Assembly: GCA_963703015.1 (NCBI GenBank)
Contig: OY969779.1
Coordinates: forward strand, 2,542,001 to 2,606,000
Source of the DNA: Methanobacterium_B sp963703015
Lineage (GTDB): Archaea > Methanobacteriota > Methanobacteria > Methanobacteriales > Methanobacteriaceae
DNA length: 64,000 nucleotides
Direction of reading: 5' to 3'
This document shows, in pieces, positions 54,246 to 63,464 of this stretch. The notes under the pieces are model-generated. The model made no database searches, had not been told where the DNA came from, and saw only the letters and a list, made by a program, of their open reading frames with translations. The first letter of the stretch is position 1. Each line of letters begins with the position of its first letter. The translations under genes and the position numbers were made by a program.

Positions 54246-54659
54246 TTGAAAAACCTCCTTTAATATTAATTTTTTTTTTTAAATATGTGGAATAATTGAG
54301 TTTTTATCAATTGAAAGGTTATTACGTACATTTATTACGATTAAAACTTATTGCATTGTTTAAATCTTAATGTAATGATTATTCACCTTTAATTCTTTAT
54401 CACTCCTTGTTTGAAGATTATTTTTGTTGTGTTTGAAAACTATCTCACCTCTAGTTATGAATATATATTCAAAACTATTATATAATGTTTGGGTAAAGTC
54501 AAGATTAAAACAATTAAAAAAAATGAATGATGATTTAATAACTAAAAAGAAAGTGGAAAGTTTAGGGAATTCCCTAGAAAATGAGTTTTATCCATTTAAG
54601 AGATTTCTTCATATTAACACTTGTATTCTGAGAGTTTAATCTAATTCTTTCTTAGTTTT
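54246..54659. other. Intergenic gap without a supported gene
   Basis: 414 A/T-rich bases between the zinc-ribbon gene and an AhpD-like gene, both minus strand. A 71-codon plus-strand frame (54424-54639) exists but lacks a ribosome binding site and promoter. No repeats or RNA-like structures were seen. Confidence 0.4.
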
Positions 54660-54959
54660 TTAATCAAGGACAAAAGAGGCAAATGTTAATCCTGATCCTA
54701 GACGTACCTGTGCAGCAACAGATGCTGCTTCTTTGATTTCATCCATTGTAGCACCTGCATCCAATGCTTTTTCTTTGTGTGCTTTTACACAGTGTTCACA
54801 TTTCACTGCCACAGCACATGCAAGTGCAATGAGTGATTTGTCTTTAGATGATAATGCACCATCTTTCATTATTTCTGAAGCCAAATTTGTGAATGCACTA
54901 TTTAATTCTTCACTAACTGCTTCTGTAAAACGAATTGGTCTTGGTTTATTGTCTTTCAA
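54660..54959 (-). CDS. Carboxymuconolactone decarboxylase-family (AhpD-like) protein
   Basis: 99 residues, all helical: KSLIALACAVAVKCEHCVKAHKEKALDAGATMDEIKEAASVA. CEHC with the following His (HCVKAH) is the redox-active ExxxxxxCxxC...H motif of AhpD-like peroxide/disulfide reductases. It is the usual short stand-alone form in anaerobes. It lies directly 3' of the second hdrCB pair, on the same strand. Confidence 0.9.
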   Translation of the reverse strand: MKDNKPRPIRFTEAVSEELNSAFTNLASEIMKDGALSSKDKSLIALACAVAVKCEHCVKAHKEKALDAGATMDEIKEAASVAAQVRLGSGLTFASFVLD

Positions 54960-55059
54960 TTAACTCTCTCCTATTTTTTTAATATTAATGTTTAATTGTA
55001 CCTGTCCTCTAAATTTAAGGCATCAAATAATTATTTCTCGAATTGGCTAATTACAGTTG

Positions 55060-56025
55060 TTATTTAGTCTGTTCAGAATTTATTTCTTCATATTTAGTTT
55101 TTAATTGTTTGATTAGGGGTGCTACTGGAACTGTGTGGGTTTGTATCCCTAAAACGGTGTATGGATCTGCACCCATTGCAAGGGCAATGAACTGTGCAAT
55201 GTTTAAATGGAATATGTTAAATTCAGTTTCGAGTTTTTTTTCTATAGCGGGTTGGTATCTGTCGAACTGCATCTGACAGTTGGGACACATATGAATGAGT
55301 ACATCCACATTATTATCTTTTAGTGACTGGAGTTTTTCTCCTGTCACATCTAACGAAACTTCTTTGTTTATGAATCGTTGTCTGAATCCTGAGCCACATG
55401 TACCTTTTTTATGATCGTACCATCCGATGGTTTTGACACCTACTGCAGCAGTAAGTCCATCTAGAAGATTAGGGTCCCGAACACCTTCTATGGCCTCTTT
55501 GTAGTATACTTTACAGTAGTGACATGCATGGTGGGTAGCAACCCTTAGATCGGAGAGATCAATCTTAACATTTTTTGAAATTTCGTCTCTTTTATTGAAG
55601 AATATTTCTGCCACATGGAAAATGTTTTCTGCAGGATCTACATCCCCGGACTTATACTCCATATTTTTGAGTCCAGATTTGGCCATTATATCATTTATTT
55701 TATTTCTAGCTTCAGAGTTTTCATTTAATATCTTAGCGGATTTCTTTAAAATAGCATAGCATGTGGCACACATGGTTACTATATTTTCGTGGCCTTTTTC
55801 ACTGGCAATTTTAAAGTTTCTGGCAGCTATGGCCGTTGTAGATAGTTGATCAAAGAGATCGAAGTAATAACCCAACCCAGTGCAACACGATTGTCTATTA
55901 TCAACCAGGTATTCAACTCCAATTCTGTCTAGTATATATTTGGTGGATGATTCCACTCCAGGATACTCAACATTGATTAAACAACTTTTGAAGAGTAATA
56001 TATTTTTTTCAGGTGTTAATTTCAT
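55060..56025 (-). CDS. hdrB: CoB-CoM heterodisulfide reductase subunit B (copy 2)
   Basis: 321 residues, a clear paralogue of the gene at 11293. CCG1 is complete (C15, C47-C48, C86, C89). CCG2 again lacks the first cysteine of the adjacent pair (T209-C210 in KGTCGSG) and again has HACHYC (C168, C171) and CPNC (C247, C250). Its start overlaps hdrC by four bases. No hdrA is adjacent, so it may use the HdrA at 8903 or another HdrA in the genome. Confidence 0.9.
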   Translation of the reverse strand: MKLTPEKNILLFKSCLINVEYPGVESSTKYILDRIGVEYLVDNRQSCCTGLGYYFDLFDQLSTTAIAARNFKIASEKGHENIVTMCATCYAILKKSAKILNENSEARNKINDIMAKSGLKNMEYKSGDVDPAENIFHVAEIFFNKRDEISKNVKIDLSDLRVATHHACHYCKVYYKEAIEGVRDPNLLDGLTAAVGVKTIGWYDHKKGTCGSGFRQRFINKEVSLDVTGEKLQSLKDNNVDVLIHMCPNCQMQFDRYQPAIEKKLETEFNIFHLNIAQFIALAMGADPYTVLGIQTHTVPVAPLIKQLKTKYEEINSEQTK

Positions 56026-56609
56026 TTATTACATCTCTTTACCATTTCAATTCTTTCTATAAATCCGGAGTTTTTGAGTATTGAATCAATTTCTTTAATT
56101 GAATCAGGGGGTAATATGTAACTTCCAAGTCCAAGATCGCTACGAGTATTTTGTATATCCCTTTTTATGTTCATACAGTCTGAACCTGCATCTTTAACCA
56201 TGTCATCATAATATTTGTCTGGAATGGATCCAACTCCCTTGTTTATGAAGCTATCACCATATGGAGTAAATGATTCGATTTTTTGGATATCTCCGTTATC
56301 AATGGCCATCTGTCTTAATATTTGATTTACTTCACATGCATTATTTCCTGATGGACATACACTGTTACATGTGTAGCATGAAAAACAGTACCATATTGAT
56401 TCATCTTCTACAATTGTTTCATCATTTTGTAGAACACGCCTCAACATCTCCCTTGGATCGTAGTCTGTTCGTTTAGCAGCAGGACAAACAGAACTACACA
56501 TTCCGCATTGAACGCACTTGAAAATCCCAAGGTCTGGAGAGGCTTTTATATGTTTTAGAACATCATTTAATAATTTTAATGGATCTTTTTTCAACTTGAT
56601 AGTTCTCAT
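56022..56609 (-). CDS. hdrC: CoB-CoM heterodisulfide reductase subunit C (copy 2)
   Basis: 195 residues with two 4Fe-4S sites (CVQCGMCSSVCP and CFSCYTCNSVCP), closely similar to HdrC at 12285. It is first in an hdrC-hdrB pair. The pair looks like a duplication of hdrCB from the larger hdrCBA operon, or the reverse; coding and gene overlap (ATGA) are conserved. Confidence 0.9.
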   Translation of the reverse strand: MRTIKLKKDPLKLLNDVLKHIKASPDLGIFKCVQCGMCSSVCPAAKRTDYDPREMLRRVLQNDETIVEDESIWYCFSCYTCNSVCPSGNNACEVNQILRQMAIDNGDIQKIESFTPYGDSFINKGVGSIPDKYYDDMVKDAGSDCMNIKRDIQNTRSDLGLGSYILPPDSIKEIDSILKNSGFIERIEMVKRCNK

Positions 56610-56845
56610 CTAATTTATACCTCTTAGCTAATTTTTGACAAAAAATATACATTCAGATTGAACTTAGCACCATATAATAGTTTTGAATATATATTCTTAA
56701 CTCTCTTGAGAATAAAATTTAATAGAACTAATACAATTAAAATATTCAATTATTGGAAAAATAGAAAAATCTGTTGCCCATTTAACGAACCTGGCAATAT
56801 TACTCATGAAAAAAAATATATATTACATAAATCCCTTTAAAATCA

Positions 56846-58396
56846 TTAGATTTCAGGTTTCTTTCTTTTCAAAGGTTTAATGAATAAAGAAACTATGAAG
56901 CTTATCATAAATATGAATGAGATGAATTCGAACACAGTTTTCATTCCATTCTTAACTGTCTGGTTAACAATAGTTTTTAAGGTTGAATTCTGAGTTTTTT
57001 CAATAACGTCGTGTGTAGTGTCTGATTTTTGTTCATATGTAAATAATTTATTATTAATTTCGCTCTTGGTAAACTGGTTGGGATAGGTTTGATCAAAGGC
57101 AGTGTACAAACCGTTAATTGTTGCAAGTATCAGTACAACCCCTATTAATGCAGTTCCGATAGATGCTCCCAAACTGGCACTTGTAGACATTATGCCAGAT
57201 GCATCTGTCTGTTCATTGCTTTTTACCGAAGATAATATAATTTTAGCTGTTAATGGGAGTGCAAGACCTAAACCCATTCCTAAAAGTAGGGTGGCAGGAA
57301 TTATATTGCTGATATGGGTATCCAAGTTGAATTGGTAACTAAGAATTAATGTACTGATCAATGCTATTAAAAATCCTAGTGAGATAAGATTTTTAGGTTC
57401 CACATGCTTAGAAAGTCGGGAAGAGGCTGTTGAAAATATTAAAACACCTACAGTTAAGGGTAATATGGCAAATCCTGTGAATAATGCACTGTAACCTGTT
57501 TCTTGTTGAAAAAATAGTGGTAAAACAAAGACCGTACCAGCTAAAGCTAGATTTAATATCATTCTAGATAGTGTTCCCAGTGTGAAGTTTCTGTTTTTGA
57601 AAAGTTTGATATCGATGATGGGTATTTTATCCCGCACATCAAATCTTTTTTCTCTGATATAAAATGTTAAAAGCAAAATTACACCAGATCCAATTATGAT
57701 TGAAGATATTTCGAGGATTGTAGATGAGTTAAGACTTAAAATTCCCAGGACGAATATGAATATTCCTGAAGATAGGAGTATCATTCCTTTAATGTCAAGA
57801 TCTGAAAATTTGATGTGTGAAGGAAATGTTTTTAATCTTTTTGAGAAGGCCAAGATTATGAGTACGATAAAAAATTCCAGACCAAAACCCCATCTCCAGC
57901 TGAAGAAGGTTGTTAAAAATCCTCCTATTAACGGACCAAAACCAGAGCCCACAGCAGCAAAGGAAGTTCTAATACCCATTGCAAATGTGCTTCTATCTTC
58001 ATCATAACTTCCGATTATTATTGAAGCAGTGGCAGGTGTCATTAATGCAGCACCAATACCCTCTAAAATAGACCATCCAATGAGAAGCATTGGACCATTA
58101 ACACTGAATGTTGCTATAACAGTTCCAATTCCAAATATTACGGCACCATACTTGAAAGTTGTTTTCCTTCCAACAACGTCTTGCATCTTACTTCCAAACA
58201 GCATTAAAGAAGCCATTGTAAGGGCGTATACAGTTATTATTATCTGTACAAATAGTATGGTGGTGTTTAAATCCACCACTAAGTTGGATATAGCCACATT
58301 CATGAAGGTGTTATCTAATGAAATTATGAATGATGACAAAGACACAATGATTGCTGCTGTCCAACCAACCTGGGCAGTTTTTGATTTTATTTCCAA
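56846..58396 (-). CDS. MFS transporter of the DHA2 (14-helix) drug-exporter family
   Basis: 516 residues with 14 hydrophobic segments. FIISLDNTFMNVAISNLVVDL in helix 1 and GSKMQDVVGRKTTFKYGAVIFGIGT between helices 2 and 3 (motif A) mark the DHA2/EmrB group of proton-driven exporters. No membrane-fusion partner is needed in archaea. No regulator is adjacent; the substrate is unknown. Confidence 0.88.
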   Translation of the reverse strand: MEIKSKTAQVGWTAAIIVSLSSFIISLDNTFMNVAISNLVVDLNTTILFVQIIITVYALTMASLMLFGSKMQDVVGRKTTFKYGAVIFGIGTVIATFSVNGPMLLIGWSILEGIGAALMTPATASIIIGSYDEDRSTFAMGIRTSFAAVGSGFGPLIGGFLTTFFSWRWGFGLEFFIVLIILAFSKRLKTFPSHIKFSDLDIKGMILLSSGIFIFVLGILSLNSSTILEISSIIIGSGVILLLTFYIREKRFDVRDKIPIIDIKLFKNRNFTLGTLSRMILNLALAGTVFVLPLFFQQETGYSALFTGFAILPLTVGVLIFSTASSRLSKHVEPKNLISLGFLIALISTLILSYQFNLDTHISNIIPATLLLGMGLGLALPLTAKIILSSVKSNEQTDASGIMSTSASLGASIGTALIGVVLILATINGLYTAFDQTYPNQFTKSEINNKLFTYEQKSDTTHDVIEKTQNSTLKTIVNQTVKNGMKTVFEFISFIFMISFIVSLFIKPLKRKKPEI

Positions 58397-58629
58397 TAGA
58401 AATCTCCATTAAAAATTTATTATGCATATTTATGGAGGTCATATCTAAAATAATTAATAATTACTTTTTATAACTTAACGAAAAGTCCAGCATCTATCTT
58501 GACAGATTTATTGAATGGAAAAATTAGTAATAGAAATTTAAATGAAATAATGTTTTCAAATATTTTTGGTATGAAAAATCCCATGGGATTAATTAAAAAA
58601 AATTTTTAAGACCCCATGTGAATTTCTGA

Positions 58630-59703
58630 TTATTGAGTGGATAATTTTTTCATACCAGTTGGCATGGAATCAATGATTTCATCTGCTTTTTGTGGTGTAA
58701 CTGCTTTCTTTTTTCCATTTTCCTCTATAATAACTCCACTTTTAATTAATTTTTGGTAACGTTCATTTCGAACTGATTTACTGGGGTGGCAGATAATCTG
58801 ACATAAACTGCAGGAATACTCTATCTTATATCCGGGATAAAATGGATGAAAAAATCCTCCTTCAATACCATAAAGCTGATTTCGTTCATATTGTGCAGGA
58901 ATGGCCTGTTTTTGAAAGATCTCCTTTAACTCATCATCTGACTCTGGTATTTCGAATCTTGCAGGGGACCATGTGGACCAGTTGCCATCTTTGTAGCCTG
59001 TGCTTCCTGTACACACAAATGAACATCTCATTGGATGGGTTTTGAGTGCTGTTTTATATTTAACTCCACCAATTTCATCTTCAAGTTCTTCACTTAACAT
59101 ATAGTCTCCAAGACAAACTTTGGAACATAGTTTACAGTTATCACAGTAATTTTCAGATTCAGGTAAAGCTTCAGTAGCTTCTAATTTAGCTTGTGTTACC
59201 ACACTTGCAAGTGCGATGTTTGCCCCATATTCATTGGTTAGGATCATTCCATTGTAACCAATATGGCCTATTCCTCCCCTAAATGCTAAAAGTTTGTGAG
59301 ATAATGGGGGAACACGATATTCTGCAGGTGATTCCTTTCTGTATACAAAATTTGAATGTACTGGTTCTGTTTTGTATCCTACTTGATTTAATAATCCTGA
59401 AATTTCGAGGGCAATACCATTTGCAAGGGTTGTAGCCCTTACTTTAGCAGTTTCAAGCTTTTTATGATCCTGCTTTTTTAAGTACATATCAACGTAATTA
59501 TCAAGTTCACTATCTTCAAATGGAACAGCGAAGGTCACTGCGGACTCTGCACCATCTAGAATATAATCTAGATCTGTAGTTTGATGAGAATCATTCAACG
59601 TATTTTTTGTGGTAATCCCAACATGGCTTGCTCCAAGGGTTTTTGCCATGTCCATTACAATTTCATTCCAATTATCTTGTTTTTCTTCCATTTTCATCAT
59701 CAA
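58630..59703 (-). CDS. Ferredoxin-domain protein related to epoxyqueuosine reductase/reductive dehalogenases
   Basis: 357 residues. An N-terminal cobalamin-type reductase-like domain (about 20-190, GASHVGITTKNTLND, HKLLAFRGGIGHIGYNGMILTNEYG) is followed by two 4Fe-4S motifs, CDNCKLCSKVC and CSLCQIIC. The order resembles QueG and reductive-dehalogenase cores, but the protein is not QueG itself; similar methanogen proteins are of unknown role. No obvious ribosome binding site precedes the ATG. Its promoter carries the AACAATTGTT operator, grouping it with sulfur genes. Confidence 0.78.
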   Translation of the reverse strand: MMMKMEEKQDNWNEIVMDMAKTLGASHVGITTKNTLNDSHQTTDLDYILDGAESAVTFAVPFEDSELDNYVDMYLKKQDHKKLETAKVRATTLANGIALEISGLLNQVGYKTEPVHSNFVYRKESPAEYRVPPLSHKLLAFRGGIGHIGYNGMILTNEYGANIALASVVTQAKLEATEALPESENYCDNCKLCSKVCLGDYMLSEELEDEIGGVKYKTALKTHPMRCSFVCTGSTGYKDGNWSTWSPARFEIPESDDELKEIFQKQAIPAQYERNQLYGIEGGFFHPFYPGYKIEYSCSLCQIICHPSKSVRNERYQKLIKSGVIIEENGKKKAVTPQKADEIIDSMPTGMKKLSTQ

Positions 59704-59751
59704 TTAAAATTTTACAACCAATTTGAAGTAATTCCTTTCACACTTTATCAT

Positions 59752-59779
59752 AACAATTGTTTAGTTAAAAGTATATATT
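59752..59779 (-). promoter_or_regulatory. TATA box and AACAATTGTT operator of the ferredoxin-protein gene
   Basis: On the minus strand aatatatac (59771-59779) is followed 10 bases later by AACAATTGTT (59752-59761), then 48 bases to the start codon. Same geometry as the sites at 5076, 17316 and 17897. Confidence 0.7.
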
Positions 59780-60653
59780 TTTTGGTCATAAAAATGTAGT
59801 AAATTTTCTAATGTATACTAATGTTGATATGATACGAAGAATTTTTCAAAAAAAAATATTTGGATACATAAATTCTAGAACTGAATTTGAAATGAGAAAA
59901 AAAATAATGTTGTCTCAAATTTTAATTGACTCTCAAAAAAATTTTGAAACCATAATTTTTTTATTGTAGAATTAGAGTAAAATTTCGGTGCAACTAAATT
60001 TTTGGAAATTTTAGATTATCATCCAACAAAATAATGCTAAAATCTATGATTTTTCAAATTTTTTACAAATTTTTAGTCCAAAAATGGTGAACTTCGTTAT
60101 AGAATTGTTTGACGAAGTAGAATTAATAATTTTAAGGTTATTTTATATTACATTTTGTTGTATTTTTGGATATTTTTGTGATTATTTCCATTTTTCAAAC
60201 CATGAGTATTAAGATTAGATGTGTTTTGTTGAATTATTTAATTTTTTTAATTAAATTTCCACATATTTCTTGAATTACAGGCAAAAATTTTCATGAACAC
60301 CAATTTTCACCAATTAAATTATCTCTCCAGATGTTTCATCTGCATAATATTATTATTTCACAGATTATTATGAAATTTTCATTTATTTTTAGATTATCTA
60401 GTATTTCCTGGGGTGAAATTTCATTGGATTTTCAAAGGATTTTCTAAAATCTTCAAACAGTCCCAATTTGTACTGGCCAGTATATATGGCATGATTAATT
60501 TAGGGTAATTTAACGAATTATGGTTTTGGGGTGTGAAACACCACCCTAAAGATGTATGAATTGGAATTCTGAAAGCAATTTAAATTTCTATTTTTATTTA
60601 TTAAAATTTTATTCTTAAAATTTTTTTATGGGTTTAAAAAAAATTTGAGAATA
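59780..60653. other. Long A/T-rich gene-free stretch
   Basis: About 870 bases with no open frame of coding character on either strand. Small structures: a 12-bp palindrome TACTGGCCAGTA at 60471-60482 next to an A/T box, and a hairpin GGTGT/ACACC at 60530-60542 inside GGGGTGTGAAACACCACCC. Nothing else is recognisable. Confidence 0.45.
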
Positions 60654-60697
60654 TTTTATATCATGAGTCATTGATTTTTATATCATGAGTCATTGAT
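60654..60697. repeat. Two perfect tandem copies of a 22-bp unit
   Basis: The units 60654-60675 and 60676-60697 are identical and contain TATATCATGAGTCATTGAT, with the near-palindromic TGAGTCA core. The spacing equals two DNA turns, as in paired operator sites. They lie far from any start codon unless the element at 60757-60867 is transcribed. Confidence 0.65.
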
Positions 60698-60756
60698 GAA
60701 ATTATTGAATTGCCATCAAAAAAATTAGTCTTCAAAAAAAAAGAAATTTAGTTTTT

Positions 60757-60867
60757 GTGCTTGTTACCCAGAGAATCTTTTTTTAATAAATTTTGTAACC
60801 CACGGAGACGGATCAGATCCTCTTAATAAAAAATATAATAAGTTACCCACCCACCCTTTACAAGCAC
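60757..60867. ncRNA. Candidate structured RNA bounded by GTGCTTGT/ACAAGCAC
   Basis: Perfect inverted repeats GTGCTTGT (60757-60764) and ACAAGCAC (60860-60867), extendable by two A-T pairs, close a 111-base region. On the minus strand the interior has GGGTGGGTGGGTAAC and two further GGGTAAC/GGGTTAC copies plus the palindrome GGATCTGATCC. It is more GC-rich than its surroundings and lies directly 3' of the ABC-transporter ATPase gene. Strand and function are not decided. Confidence 0.4.
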
Positions 60868-60884
60868 AATTTATTCAAAACTAT

Positions 60885-61553
60885 TTAGTTTGGATTGTCA
60901 ACGAAGTTTCCATCACTCATATGGAGAATTTCATCTGCATAATCTGCTGACGCTTGATTATGGGTAACAACAACTATGCTTACTCCATCCTTTTGATTTA
61001 AATCCTTGAGTATCTGCATTATTGCGTCGGCATTTTTCGTATCGAGTTCACCTGTTGGTTCGTCAGCCAAGATAATTGAAGGATCATTTATAAGAGCTCT
61101 TGCTATTGCAACACGCTGTTGTTCACCTCCTGAGAGTTGTCCAGGATATTTGTCTGCCTTTGAACTTAAACCCATTTTATTTAATAGTTCTAGAGCTTTG
61201 TTGGTATCTTCTTCGATCATTGGAAGCATGATGTTTTCAAGGACTGTGAGTTGGGACATCAGATTAAATCTCTGAAATATAAATCCTATCTCATTTCTTC
61301 GAAGTTTGGCCTGTTCATTACTTGATAACTTCTGGGTTTCCTTTCCATTTATCTTGATTATTCCTTTTGTAGGCATGTCAAGTATTCCTGCCACATGAAG
61401 AAATGTGGATTTACCTGATCCAGAAGGTCCCATGACTGCTTTAAATGAACCTCTTTTTAAGGTCACATTTAATCCATCAAGGGCCTTGATTGTTTCATCT
61501 CCCATTTTATAAGTTTTAGAAACATTTTCGAATTCAAGTACATTATTATTCAT
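60885..61553 (-). CDS. ABC transporter ATP-binding protein (MacB/LolD type)
   Basis: 222 residues: Walker A GPSGSGKS, Q loop IFQRFNLM, signature LSGGEQQRVAIARAL, Walker B ILADEPTGELD and the switch His in VVVTHNQ. The short length and sequence are typical of MacB-like exporters. It overlaps the permease gene by 8 bases and is translated after it. The substrate is unknown. Confidence 0.94.
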   Translation of the reverse strand: MNNNVLEFENVSKTYKMGDETIKALDGLNVTLKRGSFKAVMGPSGSGKSTFLHVAGILDMPTKGIIKINGKETQKLSSNEQAKLRRNEIGFIFQRFNLMSQLTVLENIMLPMIEEDTNKALELLNKMGLSSKADKYPGQLSGGEQQRVAIARALINDPSIILADEPTGELDTKNADAIMQILKDLNQKDGVSIVVVTHNQASADYADEILHMSDGNFVDNPN

Positions 61554-62598
61554 TTCTTAGAGCCTCCACTACATTTAATCTTGAAGCACTTATTGCAGGG
61601 TACAATCCTGCCAAGAGACATAATAGGGTAGATCCTATAATTACGCCTCCAATTAACCAAAGTGGCATCATTTGAGGGATATAATCTGTGAAATGTAGCA
61701 TGTTTGCAAATACTACTATACCTACAATACCCAGTATCACCCCTAGAATTGATCCTAAGAAACCTATTAATCCAGATTCAAAGAGTATACTTCCCTTCAG
61801 TTCCCTATTAGTAAATCCGATTGCCTTTAAAACTCCTAATTCTTTTGTTCTTTCCATAACACTCATCATCATGGTATTTACAACACTAATAACTCCTACA
61901 ACTAGTGCAATGCCTGCAATAATTCCTATAAACAGCATAGCTTGGTTGTTAGTCTCTTGAAGATCAGCAACTTTATCTGATTTAGTAACTACTGAAACAT
62001 CTGAGACCTGTTTTTGCACTTCGTCAACTGTCGAGTTTGGGTTGTCATGTGAGCGAGCATAGATGGCACTAACTTTATTGCCAGTTACATTTTCTGCAGT
62101 TTTCTGATCTAAATAAACATAAACAGACTGTTCAGCTTTAGAGATTCCCGTGATGGTTAATTGTTGATTGTTTACTGTGATTTTGTCTCCGATATGAAGG
62201 CCAAGTTTATCAGAAGTATCTTTATTGATCACTACTCCAGTTGTTCCATTGATGCCTTTAATATCCTTCCAATCATTAACTCCTTCAAAGTTTACTTTTG
62301 TATTGTTAATATCTTGAGAAAAGACAGTAACTTCTCTAAAATCATAGAGATAAGACATATTTTTTATCTTCGAAACAGTTTGAGGATCCATCAAAAGATT
62401 TCCACTACTTGATGTTGGAGTTATTACCACATCGTACATGTACTGATTCATTTGTTCTTGTACTTCTGAAGTTGCTCCTGCTCCAATCCCTAGGAGTACC
62501 ACAATTGTAGCAGCTCCAATAATTATTCCCAAAGCAGTCAATGCACTTCTGAGTTTTTTTCTACGAATATTTTTAAACGCTAATTTATAAAGATTCAT
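61546..62598 (-). CDS. ABC transporter permease of the FtsX/MacB family
   Basis: 350 residues: one N-terminal helix (RSALTALGIIIGAATIVVLLGIG), an extracytoplasmic MacB_PCD domain (about 40-215) and three C-terminal helices (FtsX domain, about 220-350) with GVLKAIGFTNRELKGSILFESGLIG. It pairs with the ATPase directly downstream to form a mechanotransmission-type exporter of peptides, lipids or drugs. Confidence 0.92.
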   Translation of the reverse strand: MNLYKLAFKNIRRKKLRSALTALGIIIGAATIVVLLGIGAGATSEVQEQMNQYMYDVVITPTSSSGNLLMDPQTVSKIKNMSYLYDFREVTVFSQDINNTKVNFEGVNDWKDIKGINGTTGVVINKDTSDKLGLHIGDKITVNNQQLTITGISKAEQSVYVYLDQKTAENVTGNKVSAIYARSHDNPNSTVDEVQKQVSDVSVVTKSDKVADLQETNNQAMLFIGIIAGIALVVGVISVVNTMMMSVMERTKELGVLKAIGFTNRELKGSILFESGLIGFLGSILGVILGIVGIVVFANMLHFTDYIPQMMPLWLIGGVIIGSTLLCLLAGLYPAISASRLNVVEALRNE

Positions 62599-63130
62599 TT
62601 TTTACCTCTTATTTATTCAACAAATTATGACAAAACACGTATTTTATTATTCAATGTCCAAATCATGATTTCGGTTTGGATTAAAAGATAATTAAATCTT
62701 AAAAACATGTTTAATAAAACACTGCCCTATGATATACTTATTCAAAGACTTAAAAATACTTTTTCCAATATTTGCTCCTTATTAGGTCTTTTTTTACACT
62801 AATTTTGCCCAATCTTCCCTCCAAATTATACCCAAATCTCAAAAAATTTGATGATACTTGAAAAATAGGTGGACATTAAATAACTGGAGATTTTAATTGT
62901 AATAACCCTAATAATTTAGATTAATTGAAAAAAATGGATTTATGTGGGTTAAAACAGTCATAGCAGTATTATAATGAAAAATTTAAAAAATACATTAAAC
63001 TTAGTTAAATATTGGAATTTTAGATTTCGAAATGTCAATTAAAATTCAGTATCCCTTATATCTTGAAAAGACAATAGTAAAAGGAGAATGGGTTGGATCC
63101 TCAATAAATTTGAAATTTTTTTATAGGTAA
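62599..63130. other. Intergenic region upstream of the ABC operon
   Basis: About 530 A/T-rich bases between the ABC permease and a winged-helix regulator, both on the minus strand. The permease promoter must lie here. I see no gene, RNA or repeat that I can support. Confidence 0.4.
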
Positions 63131-63448
63131 TTATGATGGGTGACCAACATGGGCACAGGTATCGTCATTTGATTTTATGAATTCTTCCCTTATCTCCTCA
63201 AAACTGTCGTAGTTTTGCTCCATTTTATCTGAAAGGAAGTATAAATTGCCGTACTTTCTTCCATTTGATGTGACCATATGATTTGTCTCTAAAACGTGTA
63301 TATGGTGCTTCACAGTTTTATAATCCAACTCAAGCTTTTCAGCCAGCTGATTAACATTGTACGGCCTATTTTTAAGTTCATCTATAATTCTAACCCTGTT
63401 TGCTGTTCCCTTAGTACCTGCAAGTATTCCCCAAATAAATTTATCCAT
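63131..63448 (-). CDS. Winged-helix transcriptional regulator (ArsR-like)
   Basis: 105 residues. ANRVRIIDELKNRPYNVNQLAEKLELDYKTVKHHIHVLETNHMV with the following wing (GRKYGNLYFLS) is the archaeal ArsR-type winged helix. The C-terminus carries a Cys/His tail (CAHVGH) that may bind metal or sense redox. It is 16 bases downstream of the DUF1700-like gene at the right edge, so it is probably co-transcribed with it. Confidence 0.85.
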   Translation of the reverse strand: MDKFIWGILAGTKGTANRVRIIDELKNRPYNVNQLAEKLELDYKTVKHHIHVLETNHMVTSNGRKYGNLYFLSDKMEQNYDSFEEIREEFIKSNDDTCAHVGHPS

Positions 63449-63464
63449 TATCCTCCCCCCTCAA

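Noticed and set aside
54424..54639. 71-codon plus-strand frame in the gap before the AhpD-like gene
   Set aside because: No ribosome binding site, no promoter and low-complexity lysine-rich text; I could not support it as a gene.
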